Shown piece after piece: positions 33,928 through 41,568 of a stretch of DNA of 41,676 nt. Position 1 is the first letter of the stretch. The number at the start of each line of letters is the position of its first letter. The notes under the pieces were generated by a model. The model was not told where the DNA came from. It did not search any database and saw nothing but the letters and a program-made list of their open reading frames with translations. Where the stretch lies: NCBI RefSeq assembly GCF_000720185.1, contig NZ_JOIY01000060.1:1-41676 (forward strand), in the 5' to 3' direction. The position numbers and the translations under genes are program-made. This DNA is from Streptomyces sp. NRRL S-340. Lineage in GTDB: Bacteria; Actinomycetota; Actinomycetes; Streptomycetales; Streptomycetaceae.

Positions 33928-34006
33928 TGACCTCGGCCGGGTGACAGGGAATCGGCGGGCGTGGCACGGCCTCGACCGTGTGACACGGACGCGGCGGGCG
34001 TTGTGG
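33928..34006. repeat. Two-copy ~39-nt imperfect direct repeat
   Basis: gacctcggccgggtgacagg...cggcgggcgt (from 33928) recurs as ggcctcgaccgtgtgacacgg...cggcgggcgt (from 33968), in the spacer before the flavoprotein gene. Confidence 0.5.
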
Positions 34007-34028
34007 AGCACGTCACTCCGCACGCCCC

Positions 34029-34058
34029 CTGACTGACTGAACGTCAGCTGACTATGGT
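34029..34058 (+). promoter_or_regulatory. Promoter with overlapping palindrome, leaderless flavoprotein gene
   Basis: CTGACT (34029-34034), 18-nt spacer and TATGGT (34053-34058) form a promoter 6 nt before GTG 34065. The spacer holds the perfect palindrome GTCAGCTGAC (34043-34052), and CTGACTGAACGTCAG overlaps it. This is an ideal place for a repressor. Confidence 0.55.
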
Positions 34059-34064
34059 GATCAG

Positions 34065-35294
34065 GTGAGCGAGCAGACGCAGGAACAGGGCACGGCTCAG
34101 CCGCGGCGCGTGGTCGTCGCCGGCGCGGGCATGGCCGGTGTGCAGACCGCGGTCGCCCTGCGCGAGCAGGGCTTCACCGGCACGATCACCCTGATCGGCG
34201 CCGAACCCCACCAGCCCTACGACCGGCCACCGCTGTCCAAGGCCGTCCTGCTCGGCAAGGCCGAGGGGTCCGCCTTCGACGTCGACTTCGAGGCGCTCGG
34301 CCTGGAGCTGCGGCTCGGCTGCGAGGCCCTGGCCGTCCGCTCGGAGGCGCATGTGCTCGACACCTCCGAGGGACCCGTCCCCTACGACGTCCTCGTCCTC
34401 GCCACCGGCGCCGAGCCGGTGCGGCTGCCCGGCGCGGAGGACGTCCCCGGCGTACACCTGCTGCGGACCCTGGACGACGCCGAACGGCTGCGGCCGGTCC
34501 TCGCCGAGCAGCACGACGTCGTCGTGGTCGGCGCCGGCTGGATCGGCGCCGAGTTCGCCACGGCCGCGCGCGAGGCGGGCTGCGCGGTGACGGTCGTGGA
34601 GGCCGCCGACCGGCCGCTGGCCGGTGTGCTGCCCGCCGAGGTGGCCGCTCCGATGACCGCCTGGTACGCCGACAGCGGCACCGCGCTGCGCACCCGCGCG
34701 CGCGTGGCACGCGTCGAGCCCGGCGCGGTCGTGCTCGACGACGGGTCACGGCTGCCCGCGGGCGCCGTCGTCGTCGGCATCGGCGCCCGCCCCGCGACCG
34801 CGTGGCTGGCGGGCTCCGGCGTCGAGCTGGGCGAGCGCGGAGAGGTGCTCGCCGACGACCACCTGCGCACCAGCGCGGCGGACGTGTACGCGGTCGGCGA
34901 CTGCGCCTCCTTCCCGTCGGGCCGGTACGGCGAACGCCTGCTCGTCCACCACTGGGACAACGCGCTCCAGGGCCCGCGCACGGTCGCCGCCAACGTGATC
35001 GGCCTGACCCCGGCCGTCTACGACCCGGTGCCGTACTTCTGGTCCGAGCAGTTCGGCCGCTTCGTGCAGTACGCCGGCCACCACACCGCGGCCGACGCCA
35101 CCGTCTGGCGCGGCGAGCCCTCCGGCCCGGCCTGGACGGTGTGCTGGCTGCGCGACACCCGGCTGGTCGCCCTGTTGGCGGTCGGCCGCCCGCGGGATCT
35201 CGCCCAGGGCCGACGGCTGATCGAGGCCGGTGCGGTGATGGACGCGGGGCTGCTGGCGGACCCGTCGAGGCCGCTGAAGGCGGCCACCGCGTAG
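34065..35294 (+). CDS. FAD/NAD(P)-dependent ferredoxin-reductase-like oxidoreductase
   Basis: 409 residues from GTG 34065. Two Rossmann dinucleotide loops are seen: VVVAGAGMAGVQTAVALREQG for FAD near residue 15, and VVVVGAGWIGAEFATAAREAG for NAD(P)H near residue 150. ADVYAVGDCASFP is the FAD-contacting block. The C-terminal reductase domain (PVPYFWSEQFGRFVQYAGHH) matches ferredoxin/rubredoxin reductases that serve cytochrome P450 or dioxygenase systems. No ferredoxin or P450 gene is adjacent, so its partner must be elsewhere. A palindrome in the promoter suggests specific repression. Confidence 0.9.
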   Translation: MSEQTQEQGTAQPRRVVVAGAGMAGVQTAVALREQGFTGTITLIGAEPHQPYDRPPLSKAVLLGKAEGSAFDVDFEALGLELRLGCEALAVRSEAHVLDTSEGPVPYDVLVLATGAEPVRLPGAEDVPGVHLLRTLDDAERLRPVLAEQHDVVVVGAGWIGAEFATAAREAGCAVTVVEAADRPLAGVLPAEVAAPMTAWYADSGTALRTRARVARVEPGAVVLDDGSRLPAGAVVVGIGARPATAWLAGSGVELGERGEVLADDHLRTSAADVYAVGDCASFPSGRYGERLLVHHWDNALQGPRTVAANVIGLTPAVYDPVPYFWSEQFGRFVQYAGHHTAADATVWRGEPSGPAWTVCWLRDTRLVALLAVGRPRDLAQGRRLIEAGAVMDAGLLADPSRPLKAATA

Positions 35295-35372
35295 CCCGCT
35301 CGCCGGACGGTCTCCGCCCAGGTGGACGGGGTCGGCTTCCGAGTGTCAGTGGCAGATGGCACGCTTGGTCCC

Positions 35373-35738
35373 GTGACCGAGATTGACGCGAAGACCGATG
35401 CGCTCGTCCCCGCCTGGCTGACCCTGCCCGACATCGCCGAGATGCTCGGCGTCGACGTGACGCGTGTGCGGCAGCTGGTCAAGGAGGGCCAGCTCATCGC
35501 CGTACGCCGTGGTGAGAACCGCGCGCTGCACGTCCCCGCCGCCTTCATCGACGGGGACAAGGTCGTCAAGGGCCTGTCCGGGACCCTGACGCTCCTGCGG
35601 GACGACGGCTTCACGGTCGAAGAGATGATCGAGTGGCTCTTCACCCCCGACCCGACCCTGCCCGGCACCCCCGCCCAAGCCCTGAGCGAGAATCGCGGCA
35701 CGGAGGTGAAGCGCCGCGCCCAGGCGCTCGCCGTCTGA
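35373..35738 (+). CDS. Rv2175c-like winged-helix DNA-binding protein
   Basis: 121 residues from GTG 35373. WLTLPDIAEMLGVDVTRVRQLVKEGQLIAVRRGENRALHVPAAF is a MerR-like helix-turn-helix, followed by the Rv2175c C-terminal block (VKGLSGTLTLLRDDGFTVEEMIEWLFTPDPTLPGTPAQAL). In M. tuberculosis Rv2175c is phosphorylated by PknL and this alters DNA binding. Here the PASTA kinase gene is 4.4 kb away, with thi and flavoprotein genes between. N-terminal Thr2 and Thr8 (MTEIDAKTD) could be phospho-acceptors. An in-frame ATG at 35322 is an alternative start. Confidence 0.9.
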   Translation: MTEIDAKTDALVPAWLTLPDIAEMLGVDVTRVRQLVKEGQLIAVRRGENRALHVPAAFIDGDKVVKGLSGTLTLLRDDGFTVEEMIEWLFTPDPTLPGTPAQALSENRGTEVKRRAQALAV

Positions 35739-35909
35739 CCCCGGGCGCCACCGACAGGGCGGCCCGCCGGCAGGGCCGCCCGCTGCCCGGACCGAACCGT
35801 TCGTCCGGCGTGCGGGTGCCGCCGCCGTGGACCGGGCCCCGCCCGGGCCCCGGAGCCGCGGCCCGTACGCCGTCGAAACCACCGCAACCCACCACGGGGG
35901 GACCCACGC

Positions 35910-36569
35910 ATGTCCGACACCGCCGCAGCCGCCGCCCGCGCCCGCCTGGCCGACGCGCGCCTGTACCTGTGCACGGACGCCCGCAGGGACCGCGGCGACC
36001 TGCCCGAGTTCCTGGACGCCGTGCTCGCGGGCGGCGTCGACATCGTGCAGCTGCGCGACAAGGGCATGGAGGCCGGGGAGGAACTGGAGCACCTCGCGGT
36101 GTTCGCCGACGCCTGCGCCCGCCACGGCCGGCTGCTCGCGGTCAACGACCGCGCGGACGTCGCACACGCCGCCCGCGCCGACGTGCTGCACCTCGGCCAG
36201 GGCGACCTGCCGGTCCCCGCCGCGCGCGCGATCCTCGGTGACGACGTCCTGATCGGCCGCTCCACGCACGCCGGGTCCGAGGCCGCCGCGGCCGCCGCGC
36301 AGGACGGCGTGGACTACTTCTGCACGGGCCCCTGCTGGCCCACCCCGACCAAGCCCGGCCGTCACGCGCCCGGCCTCGACCTGGTCCGCTCCACCGCCTC
36401 CCTCGGTACCGACCGCCCCTGGTTCGCCATCGGCGGCATCGACCTCGGCAACCTCGACCAGGTGCTGGAGGCGGGCGCCCGGCGCGTCGTCGTGGTGCGG
36501 GCGATCACCGAGGCCGACGACCCGGGAGCGGCCGCGGCCGAGTTCTCGAAGCGGCTGCGGCAGGCCTGA
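35910..36569 (+). CDS. thiE: Thiamine-phosphate synthase
   Basis: 219 residues from ATG 35910, with GGGGGG about 9 nt upstream. ThiE blocks: [98 protein letters not shown]. It joins the thiazole phosphate and the pyrimidine pyrophosphate to thiamine phosphate, so it completes what thiO-thiS-thiG begin. It is on the opposite strand to that operon, 2.5 kb away, and I see no TPP riboswitch in its own 170-nt upstream spacer. Confidence 0.95.
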   Translation: MSDTAAAAARARLADARLYLCTDARRDRGDLPEFLDAVLAGGVDIVQLRDKGMEAGEELEHLAVFADACARHGRLLAVNDRADVAHAARADVLHLGQGDLPVPAARAILGDDVLIGRSTHAGSEAAAAAAQDGVDYFCTGPCWPTPTKPGRHAPGLDLVRSTASLGTDRPWFAIGGIDLGNLDQVLEAGARRVVVVRAITEADDPGAAAAEFSKRLRQA

Positions 36570-36622
36570 CCGGGCCGACCGCCGGCGATCACCGGGGCGC
36601 CCCGGGAGCCGGTGCGCCGAAG

Positions 36623-36639
36623 TGTCCACGGAGTGGACA
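36623..36639 (+). promoter_or_regulatory. Perfect inverted repeat upstream of metF
   Basis: TGTCCAC-GGA-GTGGACA: 7-bp arms around 3 nt, 37-53 nt upstream of the TTGGGG (36676)/TAACCT (36699) promoter. It looks like an operator for a dimeric regulator, perhaps an activator given its place upstream of -35. Confidence 0.55.
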
Positions 36640-36675
36640 ACAAGTCGGCAAATCGGGCAAAACACCAGCGTTCGG

Positions 36676-36704
36676 TTGGGGGACCGCCACACCCTGGCTA
36701 ACCT
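36676..36704 (+). promoter_or_regulatory. metF promoter, leaderless
   Basis: TTGGGG (36676-36681), 17-nt spacer, TAACCT (36699-36704), then 6 nt to ATG 36711. No SD is visible. Confidence 0.55.
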
Positions 36705-36710
36705 GCGGGT

Positions 36711-37634
36711 ATGGCCCTCGGCACCGCATCCACCAGGTCGGACCACGCCCGCACCGTCCGCGACATGCTCGCGACCGGCAAGACGACGTATTCCTTCGAG
36801 TTCTACGCCCCCAAGACCCCGAAGGGCGAGCGGAACCTGTGGAACGCGCTGCGCCGGGTCGAGGCCGTGGCGCCCGACTTCGTCTCCGTGACCTACGGCG
36901 CGGGCGGCTCGACCCGCGCGGGCACGGTCAAGGCGACCGAGGCCATCGCGTCGGACACCACCCTCACCCCGATCGCCCACCTCACCGCCGTCGACCACTC
37001 CGTGGCCGACCTGCGCAACATCATCGGGCAGTACGCCGACGCCGGGATCCGCAACATGCTGGCACTGCGCGGCGACCCGCCCGGCGACCCGATGGGCGAG
37101 TGGGTGCCGCACCCCCGCGGACTGCGCTACGCCGCCGAACTCGTCGAACTGATCAAGACGTCCGGCGACTTCTGCGTCGGCGTCGCGGCCTTCCCCGCGA
37201 TGCACCCGCGCTCCGCCGACGCGGAGACCGACGTCCGCCACTTCGTCGACAAGTGCCGCGCGGGCGCCGACTACGCCATCACACAGATGTTCTTCCACCC
37301 GGAGGACTACCTGCGGCTGCGCGACCGGGTCGCCGCCGCCGGCTGCGAGACGCCGATCATCCCCGAGGTCATGCCGATCGCCGGCGCCAAGACGCTCGCG
37401 CGGATCCCGTCCCTCACCAACGCGGCCTTCCCGGACGCCCTGAAAGAGCGGATCCTCGCGGCGAAGGACGATCCGGCCGCTGTACGCTCCATTGGCATCG
37501 ACTTCGCCACCGAGTTCTGCGCGCGGCTGCTGGCCGAAGGAGTGCCCGGGCTGCACTTCATCACGCTCAACAACTCCACGGCGACACTGGAAATCTACGA
37601 GAACCTGGGTCTGCACCACCCGCCGCAGGCCTAG
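36711..37634 (+). CDS. metF: 5,10-methylenetetrahydrofolate reductase
   Basis: 307 residues. [18 protein letters not shown] carries the catalytic Glu of Met[44 protein letters not shown] and [18 protein letters not shown] bind FAD and folate in the TIM barrel. It reduces methylene-THF to methyl-THF for methionine synthesis. The gene begins right after a leaderless-type promoter and has a perfect inverted repeat further upstream. Rv2172c, a MetF-like gene, marks the same end of the mycobacterial neighbourhood. Confidence 0.95.
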   Translation: MALGTASTRSDHARTVRDMLATGKTTYSFEFYAPKTPKGERNLWNALRRVEAVAPDFVSVTYGAGGSTRAGTVKATEAIASDTTLTPIAHLTAVDHSVADLRNIIGQYADAGIRNMLALRGDPPGDPMGEWVPHPRGLRYAAELVELIKTSGDFCVGVAAFPAMHPRSADAETDVRHFVDKCRAGADYAITQMFFHPEDYLRLRDRVAAAGCETPIIPEVMPIAGAKTLARIPSLTNAAFPDALKERILAAKDDPAAVRSIGIDFATEFCARLLAEGVPGLHFITLNNSTATLEIYENLGLHHPPQA

Positions 37635-37690
37635 ACCGGTCGCACCCCTGTACGACACACTGCGGAGCGACCACTGGGAGAGGGGCGTAC

Positions 37691-38719
37691 ATGGGCTGGG
37701 CGGTCCTCTACATCGCGTTCGGCGGTGTCGCGCTGTGGTTGCTCGGCGAGGTGCTGTTGCAGTACAAGGCGCGCCTGCGCTGGCGGCTGCTCGCCTTCGG
37801 CGGCTTCCTCTGCGTCGTGCTCGGTGTGCTGATGCCCTCCGTCCTGGTGATCGCCCTGGGGGCGATCGCGTTCGCCGTCGGGCAGACCTTCGTGACGCTG
37901 TCCTTCCGCCGCGGTTTCGTCGCGGGCTGGGCGGTGCGCCACCCGGGCGCCGAGGCCACCGGCAGCAAGCGCCGCCGCGGCCGGGGCGGCCGCAAGGACC
38001 CGGCCCCCGACGCCGCGGGCCCTGACGCCGTCGACGGCGCATCCGCCGAGCCGGTGGGCGAGGAGGGGCCGGCCGACGCGGAGGGCGCGGACGGCCGGTC
38101 CGTGCACGGCGGCCCGGCGTACGGGCGCGACGACGACGAGCACGACGACGTCTTCACCCCCGCCCGCCCCCTGGAGCCCACGGCCGCCGAGTCCACGGCG
38201 GTGTACGCGCCCCAGCCCCTGCCCGACGACACCGGCTCCTACGGCGTCTACGGCGACTTCGGCGGCCAGTCCGGCCAGTCCGGCCAGTCCGGCGGGGCCA
38301 CCCCGGACCCGTACGCCACCACCGCCCAGGGCTCCGACGCGGGCTACGGGTACGACTACTCCGGGTACACGCAGCAGGGTTACGGCTACGACGGCACGGG
38401 CCAGCAGCAGTACGCCGCCTACTCGGACCCGTACATCGGCACCCAGACCTACGACGGCGCCCCCTACACCGGCGGCTACGGCCAGCAGGGCTACGGCACC
38501 CAGGAGCCGTACGCCCCGGGCGGGTACGGCGGGGAGACCCCGGCCGGCGGGGTGTGGGTCCCGCAGCAGCGCGCCGATGACCCCTACGGCGGGGAACTCC
38601 CGGCGGAGCAGACCTACCCGTACCAGGGCAACGGCCAGGGCGGCACCGCCCCAGGGCAAGGCCAGGGACAGGGCCAGGGACAGCACGGCGCGGGCCACGA
38701 CGAGCAGTACCGTTTCTGA
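37691..38719 (+). CDS. Membrane protein with Tyr/Gly/Gln-rich C-terminal tail
   Basis: 342 residues from ATG 37691, with GGGAGAGGGG upstream. Residues 1-75 hold three hydrophobic segments (AVLYIAFGGVALWLLGEVLL, LLAFGGFLCVVLGVL, VLVIALGAIAFAVGQ) and a basic stretch (SKRRRGRGGRK) follows at about 95. The rest is disordered: acidic to residue 170, then repeats such as GQS-GQS-GQS, YGYDYSGYTQQGYGYDG, and QGQGQGQGQ at the end. The composition resembles prion-like domains that form condensates. No function is known to me. It is convergent with the CrtI-like gene; the region between holds tandem repeats. Confidence 0.78.
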   Translation: MGWAVLYIAFGGVALWLLGEVLLQYKARLRWRLLAFGGFLCVVLGVLMPSVLVIALGAIAFAVGQTFVTLSFRRGFVAGWAVRHPGAEATGSKRRRGRGGRKDPAPDAAGPDAVDGASAEPVGEEGPADAEGADGRSVHGGPAYGRDDDEHDDVFTPARPLEPTAAESTAVYAPQPLPDDTGSYGVYGDFGGQSGQSGQSGGATPDPYATTAQGSDAGYGYDYSGYTQQGYGYDGTGQQQYAAYSDPYIGTQTYDGAPYTGGYGQQGYGTQEPYAPGGYGGETPAGGVWVPQQRADDPYGGELPAEQTYPYQGNGQGGTAPGQGQGQGQGQHGAGHDEQYRF

Positions 38720-38738
38720 AACGGCCTCACGAGTTCCG

Positions 38739-38850
38739 ACGGGCTTCCGGTTCCGCACCGGGGTTCCGGTTTTCCACCGGGGTTCCGGTTCCCACCGGGG
38801 TTCTGGTCTCCCACCTGGGTTCCGGTTTCCGACCGGGCTTCGGGGTCCGT
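38739..38850. repeat. 18-19-nt tandem repeats (accggggttccggtttcc type)
   Basis: About six units start at 38739, 38757, 38776, 38794, 38813 and 38832. Each reads roughly accggggttccggttccc, with drift. They are non-coding and lie between convergent genes. Confidence 0.75.
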
Positions 38851-38882
38851 GCCGGGCGATCGGTCGCTTGCGGGGCTTCCGG

Positions 38883-39004
38883 TCCCGTGCCGGACCACCG
38901 GGCCGCGCCGGGGAGCCGGCCTCGCGCCGGACCATCGGTCCCGCGCCGAGGTGCGGGCCTCGCGTCGGACCATCGGCCTCGCGCCGGGCGTCCGGTCCCG
39001 TGCG
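38883..39004. repeat. 37-38-nt tandem repeats (cggaccatcgg type)
   Basis: Units begin with cggacca at 38891, 38928 and 38966, each followed by tcggtcccgcgccg-like sequence. A different repeat family from the one just before it. Confidence 0.65.
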
Positions 39005-39007
39005 GGC

Positions 39008-40510
39008 TCACTGGGAGCCGCGGAACTCCGGTCCCTCGACGACGAGTCCGGCCACCAGCGCCCCCGACATCCCGGCGTGCGGCAGACCGCCCCCGGGATG
39101 GGACCAGCCGCCCACCGTGTAGAGGCCCTCGACCCGCGTCGAGTTCGCCGGGTGCAGCAGCCGCCCGCCGGCCGAGGCCAGCGCCGGTGCGGGCACGGCG
39201 CCGCCCGCGGCGCCCGTCACCCGCTCGATGTCGGCGGGGGTGCGCACCTCGTGCCACAGCAACCGGTCGCGGAGACCGGGCACGGCACGGTCGGCCACCC
39301 CGATCATCCGCGCGACACGGTCCTCCACGGACCCCTGCTCCATCTCGCCCGCCGGGACCGTGGCCGTGAGCGTGACCGCCTCGTGGGCGGCGTCGGGCAC
39401 CAGCGCCGGGTCACCGGGACGCAGCACGGTGACGGTCGCGTCCGAAGCCGCCACCGGAGCCGTGCCGAACAGGCCGTCCAACTCGGCGTCGCGGTCCCGC
39501 GCGTGCACGACGGTGCGGTGGGCCGTCCCCTCGGGACGGCCACCGCGCAACGCCAGCAGCACGGTCAGCCGGCTCGGCGCGCCCCGCTGGGGCGGCACCG
39601 CGCCCTCGCCCCGGAGCGCCGCCCCGGGGGTGAGGCCGCTCAGCGTCCCGGGCGCCACACCGGCGACCACGTACTCCGCGTCCGCCGTGCCCCCCGTGGC
39701 CAGCTCCACGCCCGTCACGCGGCCGTCCTTCTCGGTGATCCGCGTGACCTCGGCGCCGAAGACGAACTCGACCCGGCGCGCCACACACCGCTCGTACACC
39801 GCCCGGGCCAGCTCCCGCAGTCCGCCGCGGACGTACCACATGCCGAACGCGTGCTCCATGTACGGCAGCACGGCGGCGCTCGCCGGAGCGGTCCGGGGAT
39901 CGAGGCCGTACGCGAGGGCGTGGCTCTCCAGCAGCGCGGCCAGGCGCGGATCGCGCAGCTCCCAGGCACCGACCTCCGCGAGCGTGCCCGCCCGCCGGGT
40001 GCGCAGCAGACGCTTGTGCGGCACCGCCGGATAGGGCTCCCGCTCGGCGAGCACCTGCCAGTCGGGCCACAGCGGCTCTTCGAGGAGGGGGCGGCGGGTG
40101 CGGTCCCAGGCTTCGCGCGCCCGGACCAGGAAATCGCCCCAGCGCTGCCCGGCGCCCGCGCCGAGTGCCTCGTCCAGGGCCGCGACGACACCCGCGCGGG
40201 ACGCGTTCGGCAGGGAGACCTCGGTGCCGTCCGCGAAGACGTGCCGGGCCGCGGGGTCGACCTGGACCAGCTCGACGCGGTCCTCCAGGGGCTCCTTGCC
40301 GGTCTTCACGAACAGGTCGCGGTAGACCGCGGGCAGCGGGAGCAGGCCGGGACCGGTGTCGAAGGCGAAACCGTCGCGCTCGAAGCGGCGCACCGCCCCG
40401 CCGTACGTCTCCGTCCGCTCGTACACCGTCACCCGGTGGCCCGCGACGGCCAGCCGGGCAGCCGCCGCCATCGCGCCCGTCCCGGCGCCGATCACCGCAA
40501 TCCCTGCCAT
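39008..40510 (-). CDS. CrtI-like NAD(P)/FAD-dependent oxidoreductase
   Basis: 500 residues from ATG 40510. IAVIGAGTGAMAAAARLAVAGHRVTVYERTETYGG (4-38) is the FAD-binding loop; FDTGPGLLPLP, GMWYVRGGLRELARAV and the C-terminal GLYTVGGWSHPGGGLPHAGMSGALVAG match phytoene desaturase/carotenoid isomerase-like enzymes. No carotenoid genes (crtB, crtE) are nearby, so a carotenoid substrate is not supported. TAAAGT lies 7 nt before the start without an SD. A MacR-like box lies 115-130 nt upstream. Other members of this family act on polyketides or quinones, so the substrate stays open. Confidence 0.85.
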   Translation of the reverse strand: MAGIAVIGAGTGAMAAAARLAVAGHRVTVYERTETYGGAVRRFERDGFAFDTGPGLLPLPAVYRDLFVKTGKEPLEDRVELVQVDPAARHVFADGTEVSLPNASRAGVVAALDEALGAGAGQRWGDFLVRAREAWDRTRRPLLEEPLWPDWQVLAEREPYPAVPHKRLLRTRRAGTLAEVGAWELRDPRLAALLESHALAYGLDPRTAPASAAVLPYMEHAFGMWYVRGGLRELARAVYERCVARRVEFVFGAEVTRITEKDGRVTGVELATGGTADAEYVVAGVAPGTLSGLTPGAALRGEGAVPPQRGAPSRLTVLLALRGGRPEGTAHRTVVHARDRDAELDGLFGTAPVAASDATVTVLRPGDPALVPDAAHEAVTLTATVPAGEMEQGSVEDRVARMIGVADRAVPGLRDRLLWHEVRTPADIERVTGAAGGAVPAPALASAGGRLLHPANSTRVEGLYTVGGWSHPGGGLPHAGMSGALVAGLVVEGPEFRGSQ

Positions 40511-40517
40511 GCCCGCG

Positions 40518-40523
40518 ACTTTA
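40518..40523 (-). promoter_or_regulatory. TAAAGT -10-like hexamer, leaderless CrtI-like gene
   Basis: On the minus strand TAAAGT lies 7 nt before ATG 40510. TTGTCA is 11 nt further upstream, too close to serve as -35. Confidence 0.45.
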
Positions 40524-40624
40524 GCGACCACCGCTGACAATCCCGGCCCTGGGGCCGGTGACCAGCGGCTTTCCGGCTGGCTCACAACGGGTGGGGCGGG
40601 TGCCCGGGGACCTGCGCGCAGGGC

Positions 40625-40657
40625 TGAGTACCTGTACCTAGGCGGCGAGATGAGTAC
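40625..40657. promoter_or_regulatory. MacR-like operator, TGAGTACCTGTACCTA plus half-site
   Basis: TGAGTACCTGTACCTA (40625-40640) matches 14 of 16 positions of the MacR consensus TGAGTAC-N2-GTACTCA, counting the two free ones. A second TGAGTACCTG half-site starts at 40651, 26 nt later. I noticed TGAGTAC nowhere else in the window. Confidence 0.55.
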
Positions 40658-40880
40658 CTGCGCGGATGGGCCCCGACCTGCGCGGACGAGAGAGTGGAGG
40701 CACGGGAAGGGGCACGGCACCGGTACCGCCGGCACGGGGCGGCGGAACGGCGCCGCCCTGGACCGCTCCTTCCGCCGGCTCGCGTCGGCGGGAGCGAGGC
40801 ACGGGGGAGCCCGGAGCCGACCGAACGGGGTCCGACGGGGGAACGGGGGACACGGGGGAACGGGTTCGGGGGAGCAGGAG

Positions 40881-40933
40881 GGGCGCCGGTGCGTGGTGGC
40901 CCGCGGTGACGCGGCCACGGCGCACCGGCGCCC
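40881..40933 (-). terminator. tetR terminator, 53-nt hairpin
   Basis: GGGCGCCGGTGCG (40881-40893) pairs perfectly with CGCACCGGCGCCC (40921-40933). The inside folds again: GTGG-c-CCGCG-GTGA-CGCGG-CCAC. It begins 6 nt past the tetR stop. Confidence 0.75.
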
Positions 40934-40938
40934 TCGTC

Positions 40939-41568
40939 TCAGCGGAGGCCGCTCACCCTGCCCTGGAGGAGCCTGGACAGCGCGGCGTGGACGTCGTCCA
41001 GGGAGCGCTCCGGCTGGAACGCCTTCCAGTCCAGGGCGGCCACCAGCACCATGCCGACCAGCGCGGCGGCGGTCAGCGGCACATCGATCTCCTCGCTGAA
41101 CTCGCCGCTCGCCACCCCGTCGCGCAGCACGTCCTCGACGACCGCGACCGCCTGCCGCCGGACCACCATGAGCGTGGACTGCCAGGCCCGGTTGGTGCGC
41201 CACAGTTCCGCCACGTACAGCTGGGTGAAGGCGGGATAGCGGTCGATGAAGACGAGGCCGGCCCGGATCATGGCGTCCAGCGCGTCGACCCGGCCGCCGC
41301 CCTCCCGTGCCGCGCCCTCGGCCGCCTGCTGGAGGGAGGCGGTGAGAAGGCCCACGCCGTGCCGCAGCAACTCCTCGAAGAGGACGGACTTGCTGGCGAA
41401 GTTGTAGTAGACCGTGCCCTTGGCGACCCCGGCCCGCTCGGCGATCTCGTCCACCGTGGTCGCGGAGAAGCCCTGTTCGGCGATGAGGGTGACGGCCGCC
41501 TCGTAGAGCTTCTGCCGGGTGGCCTCGCGGCGGGTACGGCCGCCCGACGTGGCGCTGCTGCTTTCCAT
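40939..41568 (-). CDS. TetR/AcrR-family transcriptional regulator
   Basis: 209 residues from ATG 41568. The N-terminal helix-turn-helix (REATRQKLYEAAVTLIAEQGFSATTVDEIAERAGVAKGTVYYNFASKSVLFEELL) spans about 16-70; the rest is an all-helical ligand-binding and dimer domain that is not family-specific. GACAAT (minus strand, 41581-41576) lies 7 nt before the ATG, so a leaderless start is plausible; an upstream in-frame GTG would add six residues. Its targets are unknown; the nearest gene, the CrtI-like oxidoreductase, is on the same strand 428 nt downstream. Sequence after 41581 to the window end shows nothing I can support. Confidence 0.88.
   Translation of the reverse strand: MESSSATSGGRTRREATRQKLYEAAVTLIAEQGFSATTVDEIAERAGVAKGTVYYNFASKSVLFEELLRHGVGLLTASLQQAAEGAAREGGGRVDALDAMIRAGLVFIDRYPAFTQLYVAELWRTNRAWQSTLMVVRRQAVAVVEDVLRDGVASGEFSEEIDVPLTAAALVGMVLVAALDWKAFQPERSLDDVHAALSRLLQGRVSGLR

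Larger units (their letters stand above)
40511..40938. other. 428-nt gene-free region upstream of the CrtI-like gene
   Basis: No credible gene. On the minus strand TAAAGT (40523-40518) is a -10 for the CrtI-like gene. TGAGTACC occurs twice, at 40625 and 40651. The 40660-40880 stretch is G-rich on the plus strand, with runs such as gggggaacgggggac. The far end is the tetR terminator. Confidence 0.6.

Noticed and set aside
38739..39004. CRISPR array
   Set aside because: Units are head-to-tail tandem repeats without unique spacers, and no cas genes are present.
39008..40510. Carotenoid cluster around the CrtI-like gene
   Set aside because: No crtE, crtB or lycopene cyclase gene is in the window, so the substrate cannot be assumed.
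40650..41099. Plus-strand ORF starting ATGAGTACC inside the MacR-like half-site
   Set aside because: No SD, Arg/Gly/Pro-rich composition, and it runs antisense through tetR.
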